Origin: RGIG250 sp045616885
Lineage (GTDB): Bacteria; Bacillota; Negativicutes; Selenomonadales; Selenomonadaceae
Assembly: GCA_045616885.1 (NCBI GenBank)
Contig: JAZLHS010000079.1
Coordinates: 1-18,604 of the forward strand
Direction of reading: 5' to 3'
DNA: 18,604 nt
The notes below the pieces were generated by a model. The model had not been told where the DNA came from and ran no database searches. It saw only the letters and a list, made by a program, of their open reading frames with translations. Shown here piece after piece: positions 1 through 6,917 of the stretch (the first letter of the stretch is position 1; each line of letters opens with the position of its first letter). A program made the translations under genes and the position numbers.

Positions 1-738
1 CTGGGCGCCGATACCGACAATCTGCTGGTAAGCCAGCCGGATAACGGCGAGCAGGCCCTTGATATTGCCGAGGCACTCGTCCGCTCCGGAGCTATCGACA
101 TCATCGTCGTTGACTCTGTTGCTGCACTGGTACCGAAGGCCGAGATAGACGGCGAAATGGGCGACTCCCATGTGGGTCTCCATGCTCGTCTCATGAGTCA
201 GGCTATGCGCAAGCTCACCAGCTTCATCGGCAAGTCCCGAACTGTCGCTATCTTCATCAATCAGATTCGTGAGAAGGTCGGCGTCATGTACGGCAGTCCG
301 GAGGTCACTACCGGCGGTCGGGCACTGAAGTTCTACTCCTCTGTCCGTATCGACATCCGGAAGAAGGAGGCCATCACCGCCAGCGGTGAGACTATCGGCA
401 ATCACACCAAGGCCACTATCAAGAAGAACAAGGTTGCTCCCCCCTTCAAGGAGGCAAACTTTGATATTTACTACGGAGAAGGTGTGTCCCGTGAGGGTAG
501 TCTGGTGGAGATTGCCGTTACCCTCGATATCGTCCAGAAGAGCGGCTCCTGGTACTCCTATGATGGCAACCGCCTCGGTCAGGGCATGGACAAGGTGCGC
601 ATGGTTCTGAAAGAGCAGCCGGAGCTGTACAAGGAACTGGAAGGAAAAATCCGGGAGAAGATGGATGAGGCTATCCGCCGGATTACCGATACCGGCGCTG
701 CAGCGAAGCCAGAGGAAGGATTCACTGAGGAAGAATAA
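1..738 (+). CDS. recA: RecA recombinase, C-terminal part (5' end outside window)
   Basis: ATP-dependent DNA strand-exchange protein of homologous recombination and the SOS response. Frame 1 is open from the first base to a TAA at 736-738, giving about 245 residues and matching RecA from roughly residue 100 onward. The Walker B stretch IIVVDSVAALVPKAEI, the loop L1 region (MGDSHVGLHARLMSQAMRKL), FINQIREKVGVMYG and the loop L2 region (GSPEVTTGGRALKFYSSVR) are all visible and intact. The end is the usual acidic tail (KPEEGFTEEE). The Walker A motif and start lie upstream of the window. An ATG at 157 is internal to the conserved core and is not the start. The gene is followed by a palindromic repeat and then recX, the common recA-recX order. 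Identification is secure. Confidence 0.98.
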   Translation: MGADTDNLLVSQPDNGEQALDIAEALVRSGAIDIIVVDSVAALVPKAEIDGEMGDSHVGLHARLMSQAMRKLTSFIGKSRTVAIFINQIREKVGVMYGSPEVTTGGRALKFYSSVRIDIRKKEAITASGETIGNHTKATIKKNKVAPPFKEANFDIYYGEGVSREGSLVEIAVTLDIVQKSGSWYSYDGNRLGQGMDKVRMVLKEQPELYKELEGKIREKMDEAIRRITDTGAAAKPEEGFTEEE

Positions 739-768
739 AACATAATAGAGGCTTTTGCATAATATCTG

Positions 769-889
769 AAGGCTCCCCTTTAGGGGAGCTGGCGGCGTAG
801 TCGGCTGAGGGGTAATTGATTAACGAATCGGTTAAATAACCCCTCCGGTCTCACTGCGCTCGGCCACCTCCCCTGAATGGGAGGCTTAG
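769..889. repeat. Palindromic intergenic element (REP/MITE-like) between recA and recX
   Basis: About 120 bp with complementary ends. The left end AAGGCTCCCCTTTAGGGGAG pairs with the right end, which reads CCTCCCCTGAATGGGAGGCTT. Inner arms GCTGAGGGGT (804-813) and ACCCCTCCGG (839-848) also pair, around an AT-rich centre near 815-838. The transcript would fold into a long branched hairpin. This layout resembles a class of dispersed palindromes common between genes of gut Firmicutes; that recognition is from memory. It has no coding capacity and no obvious U-tract for termination. Confidence 0.75.
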
Positions 890-940
890 GTGGTTGTCTG
901 TGCAAGGGTCTCTTTTTTATATAAGGAATAGTAGAGAAAT

Positions 941-1504
941 ATGCAGGGAAGAAAAAGTTTTGGCGCGAAGCCCAAGAAGTCAGCCACGGAATATATGGTA
1001 GACCTGCTGGCAAAGAAGGACTACAGCACCCGACAGCTGACGGAAAAGCTGCGGGCGAAGGGCTACAGCAGTGAGGAGACGGAAGCGGCTATTGATAAGG
1101 CGCTGGAATGGGGCTATCTTGACGACCTGAGAGTGGCGACGAATATCTGGCGGCTCAATTACGAGGGTCATCAGTATTCCGTAAGTCGGATACTGATGAA
1201 GCTTCGGGAGAAAGGATTTACCGCTGACATCATCAGCAAGATAAAGGCTGAGTACGATGATGAGGCGCTCATCGCTCGGGACATGGCGGTGGCGGAGTGG
1301 CTGGTACTGGCAAAGTTCGGCAGTCGCCTCTCTGCGGAGGCGGAATATGATAATCCTGCGGACGATGGGACAGCTGAGGAGCAGGAGGACAGCAAGAGAA
1401 AGCGCCTTGACTGGCAGACTGTAGCCGCATTTCTCTTTCGCCGGGGGTTCTCTGACAGAGTTTGCCGTCAGGTGGCAGGGGATTTGATGAAAAAAGACAG
1501 ATAG
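941..1504 (+). CDS. recX: RecX regulatory protein
   Basis: RecX caps RecA filaments and limits RecA activity. The 187-residue product has the family layout of three-helix repeats: AKKDYSTRQLTEKLRAKGYS (about residues 24-44), EWGYLDDLRVATNIWR (about 57-72) and ISRILMKLREKGF-type helices (about 83-96). A last repeat near 160-180 (TVAAFLFRRGFSDRVCRQVAG) closes it. The acidic insert around residues 125-150 (DNPADDGTAEEQEDSKRKR) is longer than in many RecX proteins. The ATG start has only a weak, distant AAGGA (923-927), so translation may be inefficient. Its position directly after recA supports the call. Stop TAG 1502-1504. Confidence 0.9.
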   Translation: MQGRKSFGAKPKKSATEYMVDLLAKKDYSTRQLTEKLRAKGYSSEETEAAIDKALEWGYLDDLRVATNIWRLNYEGHQYSVSRILMKLREKGFTADIISKIKAEYDDEALIARDMAVAEWLVLAKFGSRLSAEAEYDNPADDGTAEEQEDSKRKRLDWQTVAAFLFRRGFSDRVCRQVAGDLMKKDR

Positions 1505-1515
1505 AGGATTTTCCT

Positions 1516-1545
1516 CTGGATTAAAAGGGAAAAATCCGATATAAT
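1516..1545 (+). promoter_or_regulatory. Probable guaA promoter
   Basis: A perfect -10 hexamer TATAAT lies at 1540-1545, about 50 bases before the guaA start. The -35 region at 17-18 bp spacing (around CTGGAT/TGGATT, 1516-1522) matches the consensus poorly. The same stretch contains an imperfect hairpin, GGATTTTCC (1506-1514) with GGGAAAAATCC (1528-1538), without a U-run, which might attenuate recX read-through. No purine riboswitch fits in the short leader. Confidence 0.45.
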
Positions 1546-1594
1546 GTATACTTAATCTAATATCGAAATCTGTCAAAAGGGGAGGCAGCAACAC

Positions 1595-3139
1595 TTGAAA
1601 AACGAAAATATTCTGGTCCTCGATTTCGGAGGCCAGTACAATCAGCTTATTGCCCGCCGTGTCCGTGAAAGTCATGTATACTGCGAGGTTCATCCCTATA
1701 CTTTGAGCATTGAGAAGATTAAGGAAATGGCGCCGAAGGGCATCATCTTCACCGGCGGCCCCAACAGCGTCTACGGCGAGGGTGCGGCACTCTGCCAGCC
1801 GGAGATTTTTGAGCTGGGGGTACCTATTCTCGGTATCTGCTACGGCAGTCAGCTGTTGGCGCACATGCTGGGCGGCAAGGTAGCCACTGCACCGGTCAGC
1901 GAATACGGCAAGACTGAGGTGGAGATTGTAAAGAAGGACTCTCCGCTGTTTAAGGATGTTAAGGACAAGACTATCTGCTGGATGAGCCATACGGATTATA
2001 TCGCCGAGGCTCCGGCAGGCTTTACTGTCACCGCACAGACTCCTGTCTGCCCGGTGGCTGCTATGGAGGATGCTTCCCGCGGTCTTTATGCCGTGCAGTT
2101 CCATCCGGAGGTAATGCACACCGAGGAAGGCACCAAGATGCTGCAGGGCTTCGTCTATGGCGTCTGCGGCTGCAAGGGCGACTGGCAGATGACTTCATTC
2201 GTAGATGAGACCATTGCTCAGCTGAAGGAAAAAATCGGTGACGGCAAGGTGCTGTGTGCACTGTCCGGCGGTGTTGACTCCTCTGTTGCTGCCGTCCTGC
2301 TTTCCAAGGCTGTAGGCAAGCAGCTCACCTGCGTATTCGTTGACCACGGTCTCCTCCGCAAGAACGAGGGCGACGAGGTTGACTCTGTTTTCGGACCGGA
2401 AGGACCCTATGACCTGAACTTTGTCCATGTTGATGCCAGCGAGCGCTTCTATGAGAAGCTGAAGGGCGTAACTGACCCGGAGACGAAGCGCAAGATTATC
2501 GGCGAAGAATTCATCCGTGTATTTGAGGCAGAGGCCAAGAAGATTGGCAAGGTAGACTTCCTCGTACAGGGTACCATCTATCCGGATGTCATCGAGAGCG
2601 GTCTGGGCAAGTCCGCTGTCATCAAGTCCCACCACAATGTAGGCGGTCTGCCTGACTATGTGGACTTCAAGGAAATCGTAGAGCCGCTCCGCCTGCTCTT
2701 TAAGGATGAGGTTCGTGAGGTTGGCCGTACTCTCGGCATCCCCGAATATCTCGTCCGCCGTCAGCCGTTCCCGGGACCGGGTCTCGGCATCCGCATCATC
2801 GGCGAGGTAACTCCTGAGAAGATTAAGATTGTTCAGGACGCTGACTGGATTTACCGTGAAGAGGTTGCCAAGGCCGGTGCCGACAAGGATCTTGGTCAGT
2901 ATTTTGCAGCTCTCACCAATATGCGCTCCGTAGGCGTTATGGGCGACGGCCGTACCTACGACTATGCTATCGCTCTGCGTGCTGTAATGACCAGCGACTT
3001 CATGACCGCTGAAAGTGCCAAGCTGCCATGGGAAGTCCTCTCCATCTGCGCCAGCCGCATTGTCAATGAGGTCAAGGGCGTAAACCGCGTGCTGTATGAC
3101 TGCACCGGCAAGCCGCCTGCGACGATTGAATTCGAATAA
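1595..3139 (+). CDS. guaA: GMP synthase (glutamine-hydrolysing)
   Basis: Cytosolic enzyme converting XMP, ATP and glutamine to GMP. The start is TTG at 1595, preceded by the strong site AAGGGGAGG (1577-1585); it yields 514 residues, normal for the family, beginning MKNENILVLDFGGQYNQLIA. The N-terminal class I glutamine amidotransferase domain has the nucleophile in GICYGSQ (C82) and the His/Glu pair in FHPEV (H170, E172). The ATP pyrophosphatase P-loop SGGVDSS begins at about residue 224. The C-terminal dimerisation domain includes RRQPFPGPGLGIR and ends PPATIEFE. The last 15 bases of the gene recur at 4012-4026, marking an insertion directly behind it. Confidence 0.98.
   Translation: MKNENILVLDFGGQYNQLIARRVRESHVYCEVHPYTLSIEKIKEMAPKGIIFTGGPNSVYGEGAALCQPEIFELGVPILGICYGSQLLAHMLGGKVATAPVSEYGKTEVEIVKKDSPLFKDVKDKTICWMSHTDYIAEAPAGFTVTAQTPVCPVAAMEDASRGLYAVQFHPEVMHTEEGTKMLQGFVYGVCGCKGDWQMTSFVDETIAQLKEKIGDGKVLCALSGGVDSSVAAVLLSKAVGKQLTCVFVDHGLLRKNEGDEVDSVFGPEGPYDLNFVHVDASERFYEKLKGVTDPETKRKIIGEEFIRVFEAEAKKIGKVDFLVQGTIYPDVIESGLGKSAVIKSHHNVGGLPDYVDFKEIVEPLRLLFKDEVREVGRTLGIPEYLVRRQPFPGPGLGIRIIGEVTPEKIKIVQDADWIYREEVAKAGADKDLGQYFAALTNMRSVGVMGDGRTYDYAIALRAVMTSDFMTAESAKLPWEVLSICASRIVNEVKGVNRVLYDCTGKPPATIEFE
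3125..3139 (+). repeat. Left 15-bp direct repeat (attL-like), end of guaA
   Basis: ATTGAATTCGAATAA encodes the last four residues (IEFE) and the stop codon of GuaA. It is identical to 4012-4026. Similarity does not clearly continue on either side of the 15 bases. Confidence 0.8.
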
Positions 3140-3144
3140 TAAAT

Positions 3145-3195
3145 AAAACACCGATGAACACCGTAGATAGCGCGTTTGTCGGTGTTTTGCTTTTC
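3145..3195 (+). terminator. Intrinsic terminator-like hairpin behind guaA
   Basis: AAAACACCGA (3145-3154) pairs perfectly with TCGGTGTTTT (3179-3188) across a 24-nt loop and is followed by GCTTTT. It begins five bases after the guaA stop. Under the insertion model it was brought in by the element and replaced the original terminator, now at 4040-4082. Confidence 0.6.
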
Positions 3196-3302
3196 ATTTG
3201 ATACGATGTTGATGATATTTTCCCTCTGGGTCTGTAGAGGTTGCAGCCTGTTTGCAATGTGGCCCTAATGACACACAAAAAGAGGCAGTTACTGGCTTTT
3301 TG

Positions 3303-3311
3303 TGGTATAAT
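3303..3311 (+). promoter_or_regulatory. Extended -10 promoter for the DUF4160-DUF2442 pair
   Basis: TGGTATAAT is an extended -10 (TATAAT at 3306-3311), 28 bases before the GTG start at 3340. No good -35 is visible at 16-18 bp, consistent with an extended -10 promoter. A similar TGGTATAAT lies before the gene at 16616. Confidence 0.45.
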
Positions 3312-3339
3312 AAACAAAAAACTTTGGTGATGATGACCA

Positions 3340-3606
3340 GTGCCGGCGTTGTCAATGTTTTTTGGTATTATAGTAAGGATGCAGAGCGAGCGCGGAGGGA
3401 AACATCATAAAGCGCATATTCATGCTCTGTACGGAGAATATGAAATCGTAATAGCACTCGATGGTGAGATATTGGAAGGTGATTTTCCTGCAAAGCAGCT
3501 AAAAATGCTTGAAGGATGGATGGCAATTCATGAGGATGAATTAGCGGCCAATTGGAGAATGCTTTCAGATGGTGATGGTTATTTCAAGATTGACCCTTTG
3601 AGATAA
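3340..3606 (+). CDS. DUF4160 family protein
   Basis: A small soluble protein of 88 residues. It starts at GTG 3340 with a weak GGTGATG site seven bases upstream, giving MPALSMFFGIIVRM, which matches the usual DUF4160 opening (MPxISxFxGIxIxM). The histidine-rich motif KHHKAHIHALYGEYE at about residues 21-35 corresponds to the family's PPHFHAxYGE-type segment. The middle (LDGEILEGDFPAKQLKMLEGW) and end (DELAANWRML) also fit. The biochemical role of DUF4160 is not established. The family is often encoded beside DUF2442, as here with a 13-bp gap, and the pair has the size and layout of a toxin-antitoxin-like or stability module; that is inference. It lies in an AT-rich segment between guaA direct repeats, suggesting horizontal arrival. 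Confidence 0.85.
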   Translation: MPALSMFFGIIVRMQSERGGKHHKAHIHALYGEYEIVIALDGEILEGDFPAKQLKMLEGWMAIHEDELAANWRMLSDGDGYFKIDPLR

Positions 3607-3619
3607 GGAGGGGATCATT

Positions 3620-3856
3620 ATGCTTAGACCGACATCTGTTGCTGTTGTTCCGATGGATGATTATATTATCGATGTAAAATTTGATAATGGCGAAGAGAAA
3701 AAGTTTGATGTAAAGCCTTACATCAAAGGGGAATGGTATGGACATTTAAGGGATTTGGCTTATTTCAAATCCGTGTCCACTGATGGATATACTGTAATTT
3801 GGCCGGATGGGCAGGATATTTGCCCCGATGAATTATACGAGTTAAGCTATACATGA
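3620..3856 (+). CDS. DUF2442 family protein
   Basis: A 78-residue protein preceded by a strong AAGGAGG site (about 3606-3612). It shows the DUF2442 pattern: an opening strand VAVVPMDDYIIDVKFDNGEEK, then FDVKPYIKGEWYGHLRDLAYFKSV, and the hallmark end VIWPDGQDICPDELYELS. No enzymatic motif is visible. Function is unknown. It is certainly co-transcribed with the DUF4160 gene in front of it. If the pair is a toxin-antitoxin-like module, which member is toxic cannot be told from sequence. Base composition is clearly lower in GC than guaA and the mgtA genes. Confidence 0.85.
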   Translation: MLRPTSVAVVPMDDYIIDVKFDNGEEKKFDVKPYIKGEWYGHLRDLAYFKSVSTDGYTVIWPDGQDICPDELYELSYT

Positions 3857-4011
3857 TGCCCAAAGGAAAATGATAGGATTGTATAATGATTTTGATACTA
3901 TTTTGATACTAAAAAATTGTATAAACACCGAAAATAGGTGTAAAATAAGCAATAACTTAATTTAGAAATACTGATATCATGGGCTTTGTAGACATTGGGA
4001 TTTTTGGAGCA

Positions 4012-4026
4012 ATTGAATTCGAATAA
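4012..4026 (+). repeat. Right 15-bp direct repeat (attR-like)
   Basis: ATTGAATTCGAATAA, identical to the end of guaA. A short reading frame from ATG 3979 (MGFVDIGIFGA) runs in phase into the IEFE-stop encoded by the repeat, as expected for a leftover gene end, but it is not a gene. Confidence 0.75.
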
Positions 4027-4039
4027 ATCTGATAAGTAA

Positions 4040-4085
4040 ATCCCCTGCCATTCCGAACGGAGCGGCAGGGGATGTTTGCTTTTGG
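4040..4085 (+). terminator. Intrinsic terminator, probably the original guaA terminator
   Basis: ATCCCCTGCC (4040-4049) pairs perfectly with GGCAGGGGAT (4064-4073); the loop can fold further (TCCG/CGGA). It is followed by GTTTGCTTTT. It sits 14 bases after the right repeat, a spacing natural for a terminator behind a guaA stop, and no other gene lies immediately in front of it. Confidence 0.75.
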
Positions 4086-4273
4086 GAAAATTTTATATCA
4101 GTGAAAAGTGAACAGCATATTGCGTATAGAGAACAGTGACATCCGGCACAGCGGGTTGCATAGAGCGTGCATAGAGCGTCGTCGGGCAGACTTTTCATGA
4201 ATTGGCAAAAGCAAGGGAAAAGCAAGATTTAGGATGGGAAATATGTGATATTATACAAGCGGAGGTGAATGCC

Positions 4274-6901
4274 GTGAGTGACAGTAAATTGCCAAACAGC
4301 AAGATTGATATATATGCCCATGAGACAACAGAAAGGCTGCTGGCGGATTTCCGGGCAGCGGCTGGCGGGCTGAGCAGCCGACAGGCAGACGAGAACAGAC
4401 TGCGGTATGGGGACAACAATCTTCTGGACAACAGAGCCGACTCTGTTATGTACAGACTGCGGCGGGCATTCGTCAATCCCTTTTCAATAATTCTCCTAGT
4501 GCTGGCGGTTATTTCCTGCGGCACGGAGCTTTTCCTGAAGGCAGCAGGACAGGCGGACCTGTCCACCTCGATAATTATCGCCTGTATGCTGGTGCTGAGC
4601 GGGACGGTGCGTTTCATTCAGGAGCTGCGGGCGAAGGCTGTGTCGGATAAGCTCCTGAGCATGGTGAAGTCAGAAAATCTGGTGAAGCGGGACGGTGAGT
4701 GGAGAATAATTCCCTCAGAGGAAATCGTAGTAGGGGACACCGTTGCCCTGCGGGCGGGAGACAGGGTGCCGGCAGAAATGCGGCTGATTAAGACGAGTGA
4801 CTTGTTTGTTTCCCAGTCGATGCTCACCGGAGAAAGTGCCATTCTGGAAAAGAATACGGAGCCGCTTGTCCAGCAAAATGTTTACTCGTATTCGGACTAC
4901 AAAAATATTGCCTTTACAGGGTCGGCGGTCATCGGCGGTACCGGTGAAGGTGTGGTAATTGCTGTCGGCCGGGATACTGTCTTCGGGGCCATAAAGGAGA
5001 AGACGAGCAGCAGTAAGAGCGGATTTGATAAGGGGGCAGCCTCGATTGCCGGAGTGCTTGTCAGGTATATGTGCGTCCTTGTCCCTATAGTGTTCTTGGC
5101 GACCGGCATTACCAAAGGCGACTGGGGAACCTCTATCCTTTTTGCCCTGTCGGTAGGGGTGGGACTTACGCCGGAGCTGCTGCCGATGGTAGTAAATGCC
5201 TGTCTGGCTAAGGGAGCCACGGCTATGAGCCGGAAGCAGACAATAGTGAAAAATCTGGGAGCCATGCAGGGCTTTGGCAGCATGGACCTGCTTTGTGTTG
5301 ACAAAACCGGCACCCTGACCGGAGACAAAATCCTTCTGGAATACTACATGGATATCTTCGGGAATGAGTGCAACCGGACACTTGAGGTGGCGTATCTGAA
5401 CAGTGCCTTTCACAGCGGGGTGAAGAATCACTTGGATGAGGCGGTTCTCAGGGCAGAGGAAATGCCGGGGCGGGAAGAATACTTTGAAACGCTCCTGACC
5501 GAAAGCCGAAAGCTGGATGAAATTCCCTTTGACTACGACCGGAAGATGGTCTCGGTGCTGGTGGAAAATCCTGCCGGGAAAACGGTGCTGGTAAAGGGGA
5601 ATATCAGCGAAGTGACGGCTCGCTGTGACAGAATAGAGTATAAAGGCAATGTCCTGCCCATTGAAGGGGACAAGTCTGGGAGTGTACAGCAGATTGTTGA
5701 GGACATGCTGGACGACGGCATGAAGGTTTTGGCGGTGGCTTACAAGCCCTTTGATAAGGAACAGCTGGAGAAGAGTGATGAAAGCGGGCTTATACTGCTT
5801 GGCTATCTTGCCTTCTTCGATGCGCCCAAGGAGAGTGCCGCAAGTGCCCTGCAGAAGCTGGCGAAGCTGAATGTCAGCACGAAGGTAATGACCGGTGACG
5901 AGGACAAGGTGGCGGTATCTATCTGCCGGCGGCTGGGGCTGGACACGAAGAACCGCCTCACCGGCAGTGCGTTTGAGCGGCTGACGGAAGAAGAACAGAT
6001 TCTGGCGGTAGAGGACTGCACGGTCTTTTCGGAGCTGACACCGCGGCAGAAATCCCACATTGTAAGGCTCCTGCGGGAGAACGGTCACGCTGTGGGCTTT
6101 CTGGGGGACGGCATGAATGACCTGCCGGCCATAGTGGAGGCAGACGTAGGCATTTCCGTAGATCAAGCCTCCGATGTAGTGAAGGAGGCCTCGGATGTAA
6201 TCCTGCTGAAGAAGGACTTAAATGTTCTTGAAGCGGGGATTCTGGAGGGCCGCAAGGCATTTGCCAATACGAGGAAGTATATCAAGATTACGGCTTCCTC
6301 TAATTTCGGCAACATCCTGTCAATCGTGGCGGCGGGAATATTCCTGCCATTTCTGCCGATGACATCCCTGCAACTGCTGCTTTTGAATCTGCTGTATGAT
6401 TTGCTCTGCTTGATTCTGCCTTGGGACAATGTAGACGAGGACAGCTATTCCATTCCGCAGGAGTGGTCGGGTAAAAATCTTGGCCGGTTTATGCGGCACT
6501 TTGGCCCGCTAAGCTCGGTGTTCGACCTGCTCACCTTTGCCTTTTTGTATTTCATCCTGTGTCCGGAGCTCAGCGGCGGTGACAGCAGCACCTTTGTCGC
6601 GCTGTTCCAGACGGGCTGGTTTTTGGAGTCAATGTGGACGCAGGTGCTGATACTTCATCTGCTCCGCACCAGAAAGCTTCCTTTTGCAGAGAGCCGGCCG
6701 GCGGCTTCGGTGATTATAGTCACGGTGCTGGGGGTTATTCTCTTTACGATGCTTTCCTTTACAGGAGCCGGAGCGATGTTCGGGCTGGCGGGGCTTTCCC
6801 TGAAGTATGCAGGTTTCCTGATTGTCACAGTGCTGGGCTATATGCTGCTGGTTTCTGTGGTGAAGATTCATTATGTGAGAAAGTATCACGAACTAACTTA
6901 G
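4274..6901 (+). CDS. MgtA-type P-type ATPase, divergent paralogue (probable Mg2+ importer)
   Basis: Membrane cation pump of the P3B (MgtA/MgtB) group, predicted to move Mg2+ into the cytosol. I place the start at GTG 4274, five bases after GGAGGTGA (4261-4268), giving 875 residues; the frame is open back to a TTG at 4202 but that has no ribosome site. Seen in order: actuator motif TGES (about T185), TM4 motif VGLTPELLPM, phosphorylation motif DKTGTLTG (D343), TGDEDK, the hinge GDGMNDLPA, and the MgtA-like TM5-TM6 stretch SSNFGN...LLYDLLCLILPWDNVDED. Compared with the second copy (7557-10325), family positions are changed: GDGMNDLPA for GDGINDAAA, FDAPKE for LDPPKE, YDLLC for YDLSC. Catalytic residues are intact, so it is probably active but specialised. 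It is followed after 16 bp by a regulator gene. Confidence 0.9.
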   Translation: MSDSKLPNSKIDIYAHETTERLLADFRAAAGGLSSRQADENRLRYGDNNLLDNRADSVMYRLRRAFVNPFSIILLVLAVISCGTELFLKAAGQADLSTSIIIACMLVLSGTVRFIQELRAKAVSDKLLSMVKSENLVKRDGEWRIIPSEEIVVGDTVALRAGDRVPAEMRLIKTSDLFVSQSMLTGESAILEKNTEPLVQQNVYSYSDYKNIAFTGSAVIGGTGEGVVIAVGRDTVFGAIKEKTSSSKSGFDKGAASIAGVLVRYMCVLVPIVFLATGITKGDWGTSILFALSVGVGLTPELLPMVVNACLAKGATAMSRKQTIVKNLGAMQGFGSMDLLCVDKTGTLTGDKILLEYYMDIFGNECNRTLEVAYLNSAFHSGVKNHLDEAVLRAEEMPGREEYFETLLTESRKLDEIPFDYDRKMVSVLVENPAGKTVLVKGNISEVTARCDRIEYKGNVLPIEGDKSGSVQQIVEDMLDDGMKVLAVAYKPFDKEQLEKSDESGLILLGYLAFFDAPKESAASALQKLAKLNVSTKVMTGDEDKVAVSICRRLGLDTKNRLTGSAFERLTEEEQILAVEDCTVFSELTPRQKSHIVRLLRENGHAVGFLGDGMNDLPAIVEADVGISVDQASDVVKEASDVILLKKDLNVLEAGILEGRKAFANTRKYIKITASSNFGNILSIVAAGIFLPFLPMTSLQLLLLNLLYDLLCLILPWDNVDEDSYSIPQEWSGKNLGRFMRHFGPLSSVFDLLTFAFLYFILCPELSGGDSSTFVALFQTGWFLESMWTQVLILHLLRTRKLPFAESRPAASVIIVTVLGVILFTMLSFTGAGAMFGLAGLSLKYAGFLIVTVLGYMLLVSVVKIHYVRKYHELT

Positions 6902-6917
6902 AAGGGAGGTCATTTAT

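Larger units (their letters stand above)
3125..4026. mobile_element. Putative small integrated element or remnant at the guaA 3' end
   Basis: A perfect 15-bp direct repeat, ATTGAATTCGAATAA, occurs at 3125-3139 (end of guaA including its stop) and at 4012-4026, 887 bp apart. The DNA between is visibly more AT-rich than the genes on either side and holds only a DUF4160 and a DUF2442 gene. The guaA 3' end is an established integration site for genomic islands carrying tyrosine recombinases, and such integration leaves direct repeats with one copy completing the gene. No integrase lies inside, so this would be a decayed remnant or an element mobilised in trans. The hairpin terminator right after the right copy (4040-4082) looks like the displaced guaA terminator. 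The repeat is seen; the mechanism is inferred. Confidence 0.6.
3857..4273. other. Intergenic region between the DUF2442 gene and the first mgtA-like gene
   Basis: About 417 bp without a convincing gene. From left to right it holds a short direct repeat (TTTTGATACTATTTTGATAC, about 3889-3909); a small hairpin ACACC/GGTGT near 3924-3942; the right 15-bp guaA-type repeat (4012-4026); a terminator (4040-4082); and a tandem 11-bp duplication TGCATAGAGCG at 4157-4167 and 4168-4178. An 11-codon ATG frame at 4197-4232 lacks a ribosome binding site. A promoter for the downstream ATPase must lie here, but no clear -35/-10 pair could be assigned. Confidence 0.6.

Noticed and set aside
157..738. Separate gene starting at ATG 157
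   Set aside because: The RecA frame is open and conserved from base 1; this ATG is an internal methionine of RecA.
980..2119. Long open frame of 379 codons on the minus strand across recX and guaA
   Set aside because: It is the antisense shadow of two clear genes, shows no family-like composition and has no ribosome site. The same applies to long minus-strand frames at 2195-3151, 4715-6166, 8286-9458, 11924-12724, 15065-15790 and 16790-17584.
4085..4273. Mg2+ riboswitch (M-box) or mgtL-type leader peptide before the first mgtA-like gene
   Set aside because: None of the conserved M-box segments can be recognised. The short ATG frame at 4197-4232 has no ribosome site and no Mg-sensing features.
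4202..4273. N-terminal extension of the first P-type ATPase from TTG 4202
   Set aside because: No ribosome site precedes 4202, while GTG 4274 has GGAGGTGA at good spacing; the extra 24 residues are not part of the MgtA fold.
4274..6901. First mgtA-like gene as a pseudogene
   Set aside because: The frame is intact over its full length and TGES, DKTGTLT and GDGxND motifs are kept; the differences are substitutions, not breaks.
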